From Chitinophagaceae bacterium (lineage in GTDB: Bacteria; Bacteroidota; Bacteroidia; Chitinophagales; Chitinophagaceae), in assembly GCA_947374225.1 (NCBI GenBank), contig CANCAY010000008.1, positions 1-64,000 of the forward strand: a DNA stretch of 64,000 nt. The letters run 5' to 3'. This document shows, piece by piece, positions 17,451 to 26,435 of this stretch. The position numbers were made by a program, and so were the translations under genes. Each line of letters begins with the position of its first letter. The first letter of the stretch is position 1. The notes under the pieces were generated by a model. It searched no databases, was not told where the DNA came from, and worked only from the letters and a program-made list of their open reading frames with translations.

Positions 17451-17942
17451 ATGAAAATAAGTTTAGTGGTTGCGGCGTCGGACAATAATGCTATTGGAAA
17501 AGACAATCAATTACTTTGGCATTTGCCAAAGGATATGCGCTTTTTTAAAAATACAACTTGGGGCTTACCCATTTTGATGGGGAGAAAAACCTTTGAATCT
17601 CTAGGAAGCAAAACTTTACCAGGAAGAGTCAATTTAATTTTAAGCAATCAAGATAATATTACTTTAAATGGCGCTACACTAGTGAAAACTATGGAAGCAG
17701 CTATTGCGATTGCAGCTAAACAAGATTATAAAGAGTTAATGATTATAGGTGGCGGGCAAGTGTACGAGATGGCACTGCCATTTGCGTCAACTGTATATCT
17801 GACCAGAGTACATACACATATTGAAGGTGACACTTATTTTCCGGAACTAGGTAAGGAATGGGTTAAGACCAATTCCGAATCCCATGAGGCGGACCAAAAA
17901 CATGCATTCCCTTTTGAGGTAGAACGTTGGGAAAGAAAATAA
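17451..17942 (+). CDS. folA: Dihydrofolate reductase
   Basis: A 163-residue NADPH-dependent dihydrofolate reductase. Motifs are NNAIGKDNQLLWHLPKDM (substrate-pocket Asp near residue 28), MGRKTFESLG near 44, PGRVNLILS and the cofactor loop IIGGGQVYEMALP near 100. It restores tetrahydrofolate after ThyA. It is followed after 4 nt by a methyltransferase gene, probably in the same operon. Confidence 0.97.
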   Translation: MKISLVVAASDNNAIGKDNQLLWHLPKDMRFFKNTTWGLPILMGRKTFESLGSKTLPGRVNLILSNQDNITLNGATLVKTMEAAIAIAAKQDYKELMIIGGGQVYEMALPFASTVYLTRVHTHIEGDTYFPELGKEWVKTNSESHEADQKHAFPFEVERWERK

Positions 17943-17946
17943 TTAT

Positions 17947-18744
17947 ATGTACAGCACATTAACCCTTATAAAAAAATACGTAGAGTATTATACAAAAGCT
18001 TCTAATAGTAAAGGTCATGGGGTACATTCCCCATTCGTGTATCAATTTATTCGCGAAGTACTTTTAAATAAACAGGAACATGCCGCTACAGCAGCAATTG
18101 AAAGTAGAAGAGCAACCTTGCTTAGTAACAAAAATGTGATTGAAGTTTGGGATAGAGGAGCGGGGTCAAGACAGATTGATAAAAAGTTTCGGCCTATACA
18201 AAAAATCGCCTCTAGTTCTTTAAAGCCTAAAAAATACGGTCAGTTATTACATCGCATTATTGCTTATTTCAATCCCGCTAATGTAATAGAAATGGGAACT
18301 TCATTAGGAGTCACTACTTGTTATATTGCATCAGCTGTAAATGACAAGCCAGTAATAACAATGGAAGGGGCTCCAACTATTGCCGCTATTGCGAGACAAC
18401 AATTTGAGGAATTGGGAATTAAAAATATTCAGATTGTGGAAGGTGATTTTGATAATACATTGCCAACGGTATTAGCCAATCTAGACAAGGTTGGGCTTGC
18501 TTATATTGACGGGAACCATAAATATATTCCTACTATTCAATATTTTCATGATTTATTGGCAAAGTCAAACGAGGATACTGTTTTTATATTTGATGATATT
18601 CATTGGAGTGCTGAAATGGAAAAAGCTTGGGAGCAAATTAAAGCACATCCTTCTGTTACCTTAACTATTGATTTATTTTATATTGGCCTTGTATTTTTGA
18701 GAAAAGAAAACCAAGAAAAAGAGCACTTCATAATTCGTTATTAA
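17947..18744 (+). CDS. Class I SAM-dependent methyltransferase
   Basis: A 265-residue Rossmann-fold methyltransferase, O-methyltransferase-like. The SAM motif I is VIEMGTSLGVTTCYIA near residue 117, with MEGAPT (motif II acid), LAYIDGNHKY near 180 and FIFDDIHWS near 218. The N-terminal 100 residues (GHGVHSPFVYQFIRE) recur in a Bacteroidota-specific family of unknown target. It lies in the thyA-folA operon, which may be incidental. The substrate is not known. Confidence 0.75.
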   Translation: MYSTLTLIKKYVEYYTKASNSKGHGVHSPFVYQFIREVLLNKQEHAATAAIESRRATLLSNKNVIEVWDRGAGSRQIDKKFRPIQKIASSSLKPKKYGQLLHRIIAYFNPANVIEMGTSLGVTTCYIASAVNDKPVITMEGAPTIAAIARQQFEELGIKNIQIVEGDFDNTLPTVLANLDKVGLAYIDGNHKYIPTIQYFHDLLAKSNEDTVFIFDDIHWSAEMEKAWEQIKAHPSVTLTIDLFYIGLVFLRKENQEKEHFIIRY

Positions 18745-18753
18745 TTTTTTTAT

Positions 18754-20115
18754 TTGCTACCTGAAATTTTCATACAATCCTTACAAGGCCTTCCTGGTTT
18801 CGACGAAGCTGCATTTAAACATGTACATGAAACAGGCACCCAAATAACTTCATTGCGAATAAATGATTTTAAGCCTATTCCAATAGCAGCTCATCCATTC
18901 CTGGGAACTACTGAATTAATTCCATGGTGCCCAGCAGGTCGTTATTTAAAAGAAAGACCTTCTTTTGTCCTAGATCCATTATGGCATGCCGGGGCTTATT
19001 ATGTACAGGAAGCAAGTAGTATGTTATTGCATCATGCGCTCAGTCAAATTATACCTAATCCCGGTCCTCATAAAGTATTGGATTTATGTGCGGCACCCGG
19101 AGGTAAGTCAACATTAGTTGCCAATTATTTTAAACAAGGATTGGTTGTAGCGAATGAAACTATAAAATCCAGAAATCATATTTTGGTTGAGAATATTACT
19201 AAATGGGGAGCAGACCATGTAGTAGTAACACAAAACGATCCAGCACATTTTAAATCCTTGCCACAGTTTTTTGACGTGATGCTAGTAGACGCACCCTGCA
19301 GTGGCAGTGGCTTATTCAGAAAGGACCCTTCTGCTATTGAGGAATGGAGCTTGGACAATGTGCAACATTGTAGTGTGAGACAAGCAAGAATTTTGGAAGA
19401 TAGTATTGTAACGCTGAAAGAAGGCGGTTACTTGATATATGCAACTTGTTCTTATTCCTATGACGAAGATGAAAAAATAATGGATCATATTGCTGCTATG
19501 CCGGGCATGATTAACATTCCTATAGAAATGCCTGCAGCATGGGGAGTAGAAGCCTGTTATAGTGAAAAAGCAAAAGCCAAGGGATTTAGAGCTTATCCCA
19601 ATAAAGTAAAAGGGGAGGGTTTTTTTATAACAGTTTTTCAAAAAGAAACAGCGCAGTCTTCAGGATATCCTGTTGATGATTTTAAGTTTACGAGTTTAAC
19701 TAAGAACGACTTGCTTTCCATGCAGTCTATCTTTGAGTTGCCAGCAAACTATTTTTATCTAACACATCAAAATATAATTATCGCAATACCTGAACATTTT
19801 AAACAGGATATTCAAACGGTATTGAGCCATTTGTATGTTAGGAAAATGGGTTTAGCAATTGGAGAGATAAAAGGGAAAGATTTAATACCTGCACATGCGC
19901 TTGCGATGAGTGACTGGAATAATTTGCCCTATCAAAGCACGGAGGTAGATTTGGCAACAGCCTTACAGTATTTAAGAAGAGCAGACTTGCATTTGCCAGA
20001 AGGGAAGGGTTGGCATGCGCTCACTTACCTAAATATCAGGCTAGGTTGGGTTAAATTATTACCGAATAGATCGAATAATTACTATCCAAATGAATGGAGG
20101 ATACTGAATTACTAG
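18754..20115 (+). CDS. rRNA cytosine-C5 methyltransferase, RsmF/NOL1-NOP2-Sun family
   Basis: A 453-residue RNA m5C methyltransferase. SAM-binding motif LDLCAAPGGKST is near residue 110, the catalytic motif IV Cys in DAPCSGSGLF near 175, and the second Cys in YATCSYSYDEDE near 230. A C-terminal PUA-like region follows, as in RsmF, which modifies C1407 of 16S rRNA. The open frame has no ATG near the expected N-terminus. A stop lies 12 nt upstream in frame, so translation must start at the TTG at 18754 or a rarer codon. It is 9 nt after the preceding methyltransferase gene. Confidence 0.88.
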   Translation: MLPEIFIQSLQGLPGFDEAAFKHVHETGTQITSLRINDFKPIPIAAHPFLGTTELIPWCPAGRYLKERPSFVLDPLWHAGAYYVQEASSMLLHHALSQIIPNPGPHKVLDLCAAPGGKSTLVANYFKQGLVVANETIKSRNHILVENITKWGADHVVVTQNDPAHFKSLPQFFDVMLVDAPCSGSGLFRKDPSAIEEWSLDNVQHCSVRQARILEDSIVTLKEGGYLIYATCSYSYDEDEKIMDHIAAMPGMINIPIEMPAAWGVEACYSEKAKAKGFRAYPNKVKGEGFFITVFQKETAQSSGYPVDDFKFTSLTKNDLLSMQSIFELPANYFYLTHQNIIIAIPEHFKQDIQTVLSHLYVRKMGLAIGEIKGKDLIPAHALAMSDWNNLPYQSTEVDLATALQYLRRADLHLPEGKGWHALTYLNIRLGWVKLLPNRSNNYYPNEWRILNY

Positions 20116-20177
20116 CACTTGTATATTACATTATATTATAATGAAAATTTTAAAGTTTTCTTTGCACTTGATTTTTG

Positions 20178-20185
20178 TAACTTTG
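20178..20185 (+). promoter_or_regulatory. -7 promoter element TAACTTTG, DPBB gene
   Basis: A perfect match to the Bacteroidota TAnnTTTG -7 box ending only 4 nt before the ATG at 20190. This predicts a leaderless or near-leaderless mRNA. The -33 box is weak. Confidence 0.55.
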
Positions 20186-20189
20186 TACC

Positions 20190-20855
20190 ATGTTTAAAAA
20201 ATGGATTTTATTGTTATTATGTGTTGTGGGCATCTTGGCTCAGGATACAGCGTTTGCTGCAAAGAAGAAGCAAGTGAAGTCAGGGACACATCAAAAATCT
20301 AAAACAGTTCATAAATCAGGAGCTAGTAAAAAAACAACTTCTTCAAATAGGTCTAAAAAAAATAGCCATGGGAAGAAGTCTAGAATTCATGGTAAAAAAA
20401 ATAGAAAGGGGCATGCTTATTCAAAATCGTATGAGGGGGAAAAAATAAATAGAGCAGCGCCATTAGAAATGATTGCTCAAAATCAGGAGAAAAAAAGAGC
20501 AAGCGATAGCGCCCATAAATTAGTATTCGTAAATGCAAATAAGGACGAGGAAGGATATTTTGCAAGCTTGTTCTCTCATCAAAAAAAAGCTACTAGTTTT
20601 CAAACCTTGGAAGGTACTGCAGCGGTATTTAAAAGTGTAAGTGGTTGGGAAGATAAAAAATTCTATATCCTTACAAATGAATTACCTGTTGGTACTTTAG
20701 TACGCATAACTACTCCAGATCTTAAAAGTATCTGTGCTAAAGTAATAAGTGCATTGCCAGATGTAAGTGCAAATATTAAGTATCGTTTAAATGATGCAGC
20801 TGCGGCTATTTTAGGCATTACCAATAAGACTTTCCCTATTTCTGTAACCTATTAA
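20190..20855 (+). CDS. Exported RlpA-like double-psi beta-barrel protein
   Basis: A 221-residue secreted protein. The signal peptide covers residues 1-24 (ending AFAA). Residues 25-75 are an extremely basic Lys/Ser/His/Gly tract, likely a wall- or DNA-binding linker. The C-terminal 80 residues fit a double-psi beta-barrel as in RlpA: LEGTAAVFK, LPVGTLVRITTPDLKS and the closing DAAAAILGI. The RlpA-type DRGPF and DLS acidic residues are missing (ALPDVSA and RLND instead), so lytic transglycosylase activity looks unlikely. It is followed 8 nt later by the rhodanese-thioredoxin gene. Confidence 0.72.
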   Translation: MFKKWILLLLCVVGILAQDTAFAAKKKQVKSGTHQKSKTVHKSGASKKTTSSNRSKKNSHGKKSRIHGKKNRKGHAYSKSYEGEKINRAAPLEMIAQNQEKKRASDSAHKLVFVNANKDEEGYFASLFSHQKKATSFQTLEGTAAVFKSVSGWEDKKFYILTNELPVGTLVRITTPDLKSICAKVISALPDVSANIKYRLNDAAAAILGITNKTFPISVTY

Positions 20856-20863
20856 TTGGATCT

Positions 20864-21580
20864 ATGAAATGTAAATTTTTTGCCTGCCTACTAAGTTTGG
20901 CAGTATTCTTTGTTAGCTGCGCACAGCCAAATGCGAACAGCAGTCAAGCAGCTCCATTGACTTTGCCTGCTGCTGCATTTAAAGACGCTATCCAAAAGCC
21001 AGGAGTTCAAATATTGGACGTTAGAACGGCTGGAGAATATGCTGGAGGGCATTTACAAAATGCGTTACAAGCCAATTGGACAGATCAAAAAGAATTCAAA
21101 GACAGAACACAGCATCTAGATAAAAAAGCTACTGTGTATGTGTATTGTCAAGCTGGCGGAAGAAGCGCTGCAGCTCAATCTTATTTAATTGAACAAGGCT
21201 ATAATGTAGTTAATTTGGAAGGCGGCATGAGTAATTGGAAAATGAACGGATTGCCAGTTGAGGGCAATGCAAATGCGGTACAAATGCGTGTCGACGATTT
21301 TGATAAAGTAATTTCAACTCATGATTTAGTATTGGTTGATATAGGTGCAACATGGTGCCCACCTTGTAGAAAAATGTTGCCTACCGTGGATAAAATAAAA
21401 GCAGACCAAGGATCAAAACTATATTTCTTAGCAGTGGATGGCGGAGTAGATATGGACGTAATGAAACATGTGCAATTTGAAGTGCTACCTACTTTTATTA
21501 TTTACAAAAAGGGTAAAGAAGTATGGAGAAAAACAGGCATAGTAGAAGCAGCAGAATTCAATAAAATATTAGCTAATTAA
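20864..21580 (+). CDS. Rhodanese-thioredoxin fusion lipoprotein
   Basis: A 238-residue periplasmic lipoprotein. The signal sequence ends in a lipobox (FFVSCAQ, Cys19). The rhodanese domain (residues 35-130) has LDVRTAGEYAGGH and the active loop CQAGGRS. The thioredoxin domain (residues 135-238) has the WCPPCRKM redox motif near 167 and the cis-Pro segment EVLPTFIIYK. The fusion suggests coupled sulfur or persulfide transfer and thiol reduction at the envelope. The partner is unknown. It is probably co-transcribed with the DPBB gene. Confidence 0.88.
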   Translation: MKCKFFACLLSLAVFFVSCAQPNANSSQAAPLTLPAAAFKDAIQKPGVQILDVRTAGEYAGGHLQNALQANWTDQKEFKDRTQHLDKKATVYVYCQAGGRSAAAQSYLIEQGYNVVNLEGGMSNWKMNGLPVEGNANAVQMRVDDFDKVISTHDLVLVDIGATWCPPCRKMLPTVDKIKADQGSKLYFLAVDGGVDMDVMKHVQFEVLPTFIIYKKGKEVWRKTGIVEAAEFNKILAN

Positions 21581-21623
21581 ATCCATTTTAATTTAAAGTA
21601 TTATTGAAACTAATTTAGTTGAA

Positions 21624-22547
21624 TTAAGATTTTCTATAGCCTCTTAAGAAGTCAACAATAGGCATTCTTTTTTTTCCTTCCCATTGAATATCTTCCAATA
21701 ATAGATAACCATTGTTGCATGCGAATTTTGCGATAGTCTTGCCGTCTGTTATAAAGGTTCCAGCAGGTTCTGTTGGGTTTTCTTTTTCAATGCGCGTGGT
21801 AAATAATTTAACAATCTTGCCTTCTACCTTAGTGATAGCGCCTGGGAAGGGTGCAAGCCCTCTCACCATATTGTGAATTTTCTCAACAGGTTCATTCCAA
21901 TTTATTTCGCTGTCTTTTGTATATATTTTTGGAGCATGCTTAATAATAGAGTCGTCGTTTTGAGGAACTGCTTTAATATTATTATCAATTAAGCCATTTA
22001 AAGTTTTCACTAATAATTTGGCACCAACTTCCATCATAATATCATGCAGTGCTCCTGCTGTCATGTTTTCTGTAATTGGAATTCGGTCCTGTAGTAAAAT
22101 ATCACCTGTATCTATTGCATGTTGCAATTGAAAAGTGGTTACCCCTGTTTCTTTCTCTCCATTCATAATGGCCCAATTAATAGGTGCCGCACCTCTGTAT
22201 TGTGGCAATAAAGATCCGTGTACATTTAGGGTGCCCATTGGAGGGAATGACCATATTTTTTCCGGTAACATTCTAAAAGCCACCACTACTTGTAAGTCGG
22301 GTTTCCAGCTTGATAAAGCATCGAAAAATTCGGGAGATTTTAATTTCTCCGGTTGTAAAAGCGGTAGGTTGTTGGCTATAGCAAATTGTTTTACAGCACT
22401 TTGCTGCAATTGCATGCCTCTTCCGCCTGGCTTGTCTGGTGCAGTGACAACGCCAACTACGTTCATTTTGGCGTCTAATAATGCTTTTAAAGACGCTACC
22501 GCAAATGCGGGGGTTCCCATAAATACAATTCGAGGTGACTGATTCAT
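21624..22547 (-). CDS. fmt: Methionyl-tRNA formyltransferase
   Basis: A 307-residue enzyme that formylates initiator Met-tRNA using 10-formyl-tetrahydrofolate. Motifs are VFMGTPAFAV at residue 8, APDKPGGRGM near 36 (RNA-binding loop), NVHGSLLPQYRGAAPINWAI near 108 (catalytic Asn/His) and the following GVTTFQL and DTGDIL. The C-terminal OB fold begins near residue 205. Length is normal. The minus-strand TAACTTTA at 22552-22559 sits 4 nt before the ATG and may be its -7 box. Confidence 0.96.
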   Translation of the reverse strand: MNQSPRIVFMGTPAFAVASLKALLDAKMNVVGVVTAPDKPGGRGMQLQQSAVKQFAIANNLPLLQPEKLKSPEFFDALSSWKPDLQVVVAFRMLPEKIWSFPPMGTLNVHGSLLPQYRGAAPINWAIMNGEKETGVTTFQLQHAIDTGDILLQDRIPITENMTAGALHDIMMEVGAKLLVKTLNGLIDNNIKAVPQNDDSIIKHAPKIYTKDSEINWNEPVEKIHNMVRGLAPFPGAITKVEGKIVKLFTTRIEKENPTEPAGTFITDGKTIAKFACNNGYLLLEDIQWEGKKRMPIVDFLRGYRKS

Positions 22548-22571
22548 GGTGTAAAGTTAATCAGAATTATG

Positions 22572-22579
22572 TACTTTTG
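22572..22579 (+). promoter_or_regulatory. -7 promoter element TACTTTTG, FKBP gene
   Basis: A perfect TAnnTTTG match 38 nt before the ATG at 22618, in the divergent spacer with fmt. Confidence 0.5.
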
Positions 22580-22617
22580 CCCTTTGCACCCTAGGTGCTT
22601 TATTTAAAAAATACAAT

Positions 22618-23070
22618 ATGCAACAAGTAAAAAATGGTGATACCATTCAAGTGCATTATCACGGTACTTTAACTAGTGGTGAAACATTTGATTCTTCAAC
22701 AGGAAGAGCTCCTCTAGAATTCGAAGTGGGCGCAGGTATGGTAATTCCTGGTTTTGATAATGGCGTTTTAGGAATGACAGTAGGAGAGAAAAAAACAATT
22801 AATATTCCTTTTGCAGAAGCTTATGGACCAAAACAACCAGAGATGATTGTGGAATTCCCTAAGACTCAGTTTCCTCCAGACTTAAACCCTGAAATCGGAA
22901 TGGCATTAACTATGAACAATGGTCAAGGTCAACAATTTCAAGTAATAGTTGTGGAAGTAAAAGAGGAAGTGGTAGTATTAGATGCTAACCACGCATTAGC
23001 AGGTCAAGATTTAACTTTTGCTTTAGAATTAGTAAACATTGAATCTAAGTCTTCTATTATAATGCCTTAA
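22618..23070 (+). CDS. FKBP-type peptidyl-prolyl isomerase, SlyD-like
   Basis: A 150-residue prolyl isomerase with the SlyD architecture. The FKBP half (VHYHGTLTSGETFDSS, GAGMVIPGFDNGVLGM) is interrupted by an insert-in-flap chaperone domain from about residue 68, then closes with LDANHALAGQDLTF. It lacks the His-rich metal-binding tail of E. coli SlyD. It assists folding in the cytoplasm. It stands alone and ends with a strong terminator. Confidence 0.92.
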   Translation: MQQVKNGDTIQVHYHGTLTSGETFDSSTGRAPLEFEVGAGMVIPGFDNGVLGMTVGEKKTINIPFAEAYGPKQPEMIVEFPKTQFPPDLNPEIGMALTMNNGQGQQFQVIVVEVKEEVVVLDANHALAGQDLTFALELVNIESKSSIIMP

Positions 23071-23090
23071 TTGCCGATTATAATATTTAC

Positions 23091-23122
23091 AAGGCGTTCC
23101 GATTATTTGGGACGCCTTTTTT
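23091..23122 (+). terminator. Rho-independent terminator of the FKBP gene
   Basis: A 10-bp stem, AAGGCGTTCC with GGGACGCCTT (one G-U pair), an 8-nt loop and a tract of eight or more Ts. Confidence 0.92.
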
Positions 23123-23146
23123 TTACCTTCACTTCAAATTTACAAG

Positions 23147-24388
23147 ATGGCACTCGATAATTTGAATGTGACGGAAAGGTTTATGAAGTATGTACAAATA
23201 GATACTCAAAGTGATCCCAATAGTACCAGTTTCCCTTCTACCAACAAGCAGAAAGATTTATTAGCACTTTTAGTAATTGAATTACAAGCAATGGGAGTGC
23301 AAGACGCTGCTATGAATGAGCATGGGTATGTTATGGCAACTATTCCAGCTACTATTCCCACTGCTGTTCCTGTGATTTGTTTTTGTGCGCATGTGGACAC
23401 AGCGCCAGATTGTAGTGGTACCAATGTCAAACCAATATTGCATACTAATTATAATGGAGCGCCAATTGTTTTACCAGAAGATCCAAGCCAGGTAATAACA
23501 GTAGACCAATATCCTTATTTGAAAAATTTTATTGGAGCTAATATAATTACTGCTTCCGGTAATACATTATTGGGCGCAGACGATAAAGCTGGAGTAACTA
23601 TTATTATGGAATTGGTGGCTTACTTAATGAAGCATCCTGAATTGGCTCATGGAACCATTAAAATATTATTTACACCGGACGAAGAAGTTGGAAGAGGTAC
23701 AGATTTGTTAGATATCAAAAAATTAGGAGCCGATTTTGGATACACTTTAGATGGCGGAGAATTAGGCAGTTTTGAAATGGAAACATTTAGCGCAGACTAT
23801 TTAACCTTATATATTGAGGGCGTCATTGCGCATCCTGGAACGGCAAAGGGAGTTATGCAAAATGCAATTAAAATTGCCGGAGATATTATTGCAGCTTTAC
23901 CTAAAGACAAATGGTGTCCAGAAAAAACAGAGGGCAGGGAAGGGTTTGTGCACCCCAATCATATTGAAGGGGGAGCGGAGTTCGCGCATATTGAATTTTT
24001 GTTAAGAGATTTTGATACCGCAGAATTAAAAATTAGTGCGGATAAATTATTGGCCATAGCAAAAAAAGTAATCGACCAAAATGAGGACTATAATAGAGCG
24101 TCAGTAAGGATGGAAGTGAAAGAACAGTATAGAAATATGCGAAGTATTCTTGATCAAAATCCAATGGTGGTTGAAAAAGCGATTGCTGCGTATAAAAAAG
24201 CAGGGTTGGATCCAATTATTACCCCAATTAGAGGGGGGACTGACGGAAGTAGATTGAGCTTTATGGGCTTGCCCACTCCCAATGTATTCACTGGTATGCA
24301 AGCAATTCATAGCAGGCATGAATGGATAGCAGTGTCTGATATGGAAAAATCGGTAGAAGTGATATTAAATATTGCTTTGGTGGACTAA
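23147..24388 (+). CDS. pepT: Peptidase T (tripeptidase)
   Basis: A 413-residue M20-family zinc aminotripeptidase. Metal ligands and catalytic residues are visible in FCAHVDTAPD (His, near residue 82), LGADDKAG (bridging Asp), TPDEEVGRGTD (catalytic Glu-Glu), LDGGELGSFE (Asp) and the late IHSRHEW (His). PIRGGTDGSRLS, the PepT substrate-carboxylate motif, is near 370. It releases N-terminal residues from tripeptides in the cytoplasm. Length matches PepT. Confidence 0.96.
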   Translation: MALDNLNVTERFMKYVQIDTQSDPNSTSFPSTNKQKDLLALLVIELQAMGVQDAAMNEHGYVMATIPATIPTAVPVICFCAHVDTAPDCSGTNVKPILHTNYNGAPIVLPEDPSQVITVDQYPYLKNFIGANIITASGNTLLGADDKAGVTIIMELVAYLMKHPELAHGTIKILFTPDEEVGRGTDLLDIKKLGADFGYTLDGGELGSFEMETFSADYLTLYIEGVIAHPGTAKGVMQNAIKIAGDIIAALPKDKWCPEKTEGREGFVHPNHIEGGAEFAHIEFLLRDFDTAELKISADKLLAIAKKVIDQNEDYNRASVRMEVKEQYRNMRSILDQNPMVVEKAIAAYKKAGLDPIITPIRGGTDGSRLSFMGLPTPNVFTGMQAIHSRHEWIAVSDMEKSVEVILNIALVD

Positions 24389-24468
24389 TATTTTAACAAA
24401 TTCATAGTTATTCACATGCGTCCATTATTAGACAAAACCGATTAACTTTAAACCATAAATTATACACT

Positions 24469-25119
24469 ATGTTGTTTTTGTTACAAGTAGCTGATACTCA
24501 AATTTCTTTAATAAGTTTATTACAAAAGGGTGGATGGATTATGTATCCATTGTATGCTTTATTGGTAATTGCGATATATGTCTTTATTGAACGTTTTATT
24601 GCTATCAAAAAAGCAGGTACCATTGACCCGCAGTTCATGTTGATTATTCGTGACAATATTATTGCGGGGAATGTAAGTGCTGCAAAATCACTTGCAAAAA
24701 ACACGTTGAATCCGGTGGCTAAAATGATTGAGAAAGGTATTATGAGAATTGGTAAGCCTTTGGATGCAATAGAGAAGAGCATGGAAAACGTAGGTAAGCT
24801 AGAAATGTATTCCATGGAGCGTAACTTGAATATATTATCATTGGTTGCAGGCATTGCGCCAATGTTTGGATTCTTAGGAACCATTGTAGGAATGGTTCAA
24901 TTGTTTTATGGTATTGCATCAACTGGAGAATATACTTTAAATACAATTGCTGGAGGAATCTATACTAAGATGATAACTTCTGCAACAGGATTAATTATAG
25001 GATTGATTGCTTATGTTGGACATAATTATTTGTCAACACAAATTGACAAAACTGCGAATAAAATGGAAACAGCAAGTGCTGATTTCTTAGACATTTTACA
25101 AGAACCTACACATTCATAA
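24469..25119 (+). CDS. ExbB/TolQ-type proton channel protein
   Basis: A 216-residue inner-membrane protein of the MotA/TolQ/ExbB family. Three membrane helices can be seen, near residues 20-42, 118-145 and 168-190, the last two flanking the conserved GMVQLFYGIAS and ITSATGLIIGL segments that line the proton path. It forms a pmf-driven motor with the ExbD protein 3 nt downstream, energising TonB or Tol. No TonB gene is present locally. The window's TonB-like barrel could be a client. Confidence 0.92.
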   Translation: MLFLLQVADTQISLISLLQKGGWIMYPLYALLVIAIYVFIERFIAIKKAGTIDPQFMLIIRDNIIAGNVSAAKSLAKNTLNPVAKMIEKGIMRIGKPLDAIEKSMENVGKLEMYSMERNLNILSLVAGIAPMFGFLGTIVGMVQLFYGIASTGEYTLNTIAGGIYTKMITSATGLIIGLIAYVGHNYLSTQIDKTANKMETASADFLDILQEPTHS

Positions 25120-25122
25120 TAA

Positions 25123-25521
25123 ATGAATTTAAGAAATAGATTAAGACATCAGCCTGAAGTGCATACAGGAGCATTGAATGATATTTTATTCATATTATTA
25201 TTGTTCTTCCTTATTGTTTCTACATTAGCGAATCCGAATGTGATTAAGGTATCTAATCCTAAGTCTGCAAGTGACACAAAAGCAAAACAAACCGTTGTAG
25301 TGACTATCGACAAGGATCAGCATTTATTTATTGGATCAACGCCTGTAAGTATTGATTCTTTGCAAGGACAATTAAAAACCTTTTTGGATAAGGAAACTGA
25401 CAAGCCCTCTGTAGTTATCAACGGTGATAGTGTTGCTAATTTAGGCGTAACTATTCATGTTATGCAAATTGTAAAACAGTTAGGTGCAACACCTGTTGTG
25501 GCAGTAGATCCCTCGCATTAA
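25123..25521 (+). CDS. ExbD/TolR-type biopolymer transport protein
   Basis: A 132-residue protein with one membrane helix (residues 18-38) carrying the Asp needed for proton coupling (ALNDILFILLLFFLIVST). A periplasmic domain follows (VTIDKDQHLFIG, ending in the valine-rich PVVAVDPS). It is translationally close to the ExbB gene and has the same function. It converges on prmC with only a 4-nt gap. Confidence 0.92.
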   Translation: MNLRNRLRHQPEVHTGALNDILFILLLFFLIVSTLANPNVIKVSNPKSASDTKAKQTVVVTIDKDQHLFIGSTPVSIDSLQGQLKTFLDKETDKPSVVINGDSVANLGVTIHVMQIVKQLGATPVVAVDPSH

Positions 25522-25525
25522 CATA

Positions 25526-26383
25526 CTAATTACTAGTCTTAAGACTTGCTCTAAGCATTCTGTCTTTGCCATACATGTCTTGGCGTATTTCAGCATGGTA
25601 GCCCATTTCGTCAAATAAAGCAAGTATGGCTTTTCTTTGATCATGATGTATTTCAAAAAATAATTGTCCTTTAGGAGCTAAATATTTCTCGCCTAATCTG
25701 CCTATTGCCTTATAAAAAATTAATGGATCTTCATTGGTTACAAAAAGCGCAATGGAAGGCTCATATTTTTTAACCTGTACTTGCATATTTGCGGTTTCTC
25801 TAAATGGAATATAGGGAGGGTTACTAACTATGATGTCATAACTAAGCGGTAATGAATTCGATTTTAATATATCTTCTTGAATCCATTCAATATCAGCATT
25901 CAATATTTCGGCATTTTTTTTGGCAACTTCCAATGCGGCTTCGCTAATATCTAAAGCTGTTACAGTGCAGCTAGGTAACAATCTTTTTAATGAAATGGCA
26001 ATACATCCTGATCCTGTTCCAATATCTATTATTTGCATGGGCTTTTGAATAATATTTGCATATTCAATTACCCAGTCTACTAATTCTTCTGTTTCTGGTC
26101 TTGGAATTAAAACGCTTTTATTTACTAAGAACTCATTTCCCATAAACCAGGTCTTGCCTAAAATATATTGAATCGGTTTTCCTGTAATCAATTCGTCTGC
26201 AAGTTCATTTATGGTTATAACATGAGTTTCTTCAATTTCATCATTCTTTCGCATAGCTTGTTTAAGGGTATCCCATCCTGTAACATGTTCAATTAGCATG
26301 GCTATTATACTATTCAGTTCAATAGGTTCATAGGTATCTGCTAACTTATGCTTTAACGTTTGTTTGATTTCAAGTAAACTCAT
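25526..26383 (-). CDS. prmC: Release factor glutamine methyltransferase PrmC
   Basis: A 285-residue SAM-dependent methyltransferase that modifies the Gln of the GGQ motif in RF1/RF2. The N-terminal helical domain precedes the fold. SAM motif I is IDIGTGSGCIAI near residue 122, and the diagnostic NPPY tetrapeptide is in IVSNPPYIPF near 187. PRPETEELVDW near 98 is also typical. Confidence 0.95.
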   Translation of the reverse strand: MSLLEIKQTLKHKLADTYEPIELNSIIAMLIEHVTGWDTLKQAMRKNDEIEETHVITINELADELITGKPIQYILGKTWFMGNEFLVNKSVLIPRPETEELVDWVIEYANIIQKPMQIIDIGTGSGCIAISLKRLLPSCTVTALDISEAALEVAKKNAEILNADIEWIQEDILKSNSLPLSYDIIVSNPPYIPFRETANMQVQVKKYEPSIALFVTNEDPLIFYKAIGRLGEKYLAPKGQLFFEIHHDQRKAILALFDEMGYHAEIRQDMYGKDRMLRASLKTSN

Positions 26384-26417
26384 ACTGCAATGTTACAAAT
26401 CATTGCGCATTATGAAT

Positions 26418-26425
26418 TAGCTTTG
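26418..26425 (+). promoter_or_regulatory. -7 promoter element TAGCTTTG, YigZ gene
   Basis: A perfect TAnnTTTG match, 10 nt before the ATG at 26436. It predicts a very short leader. Confidence 0.5.
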
Positions 26426-26435
26426 CGAGGATATT

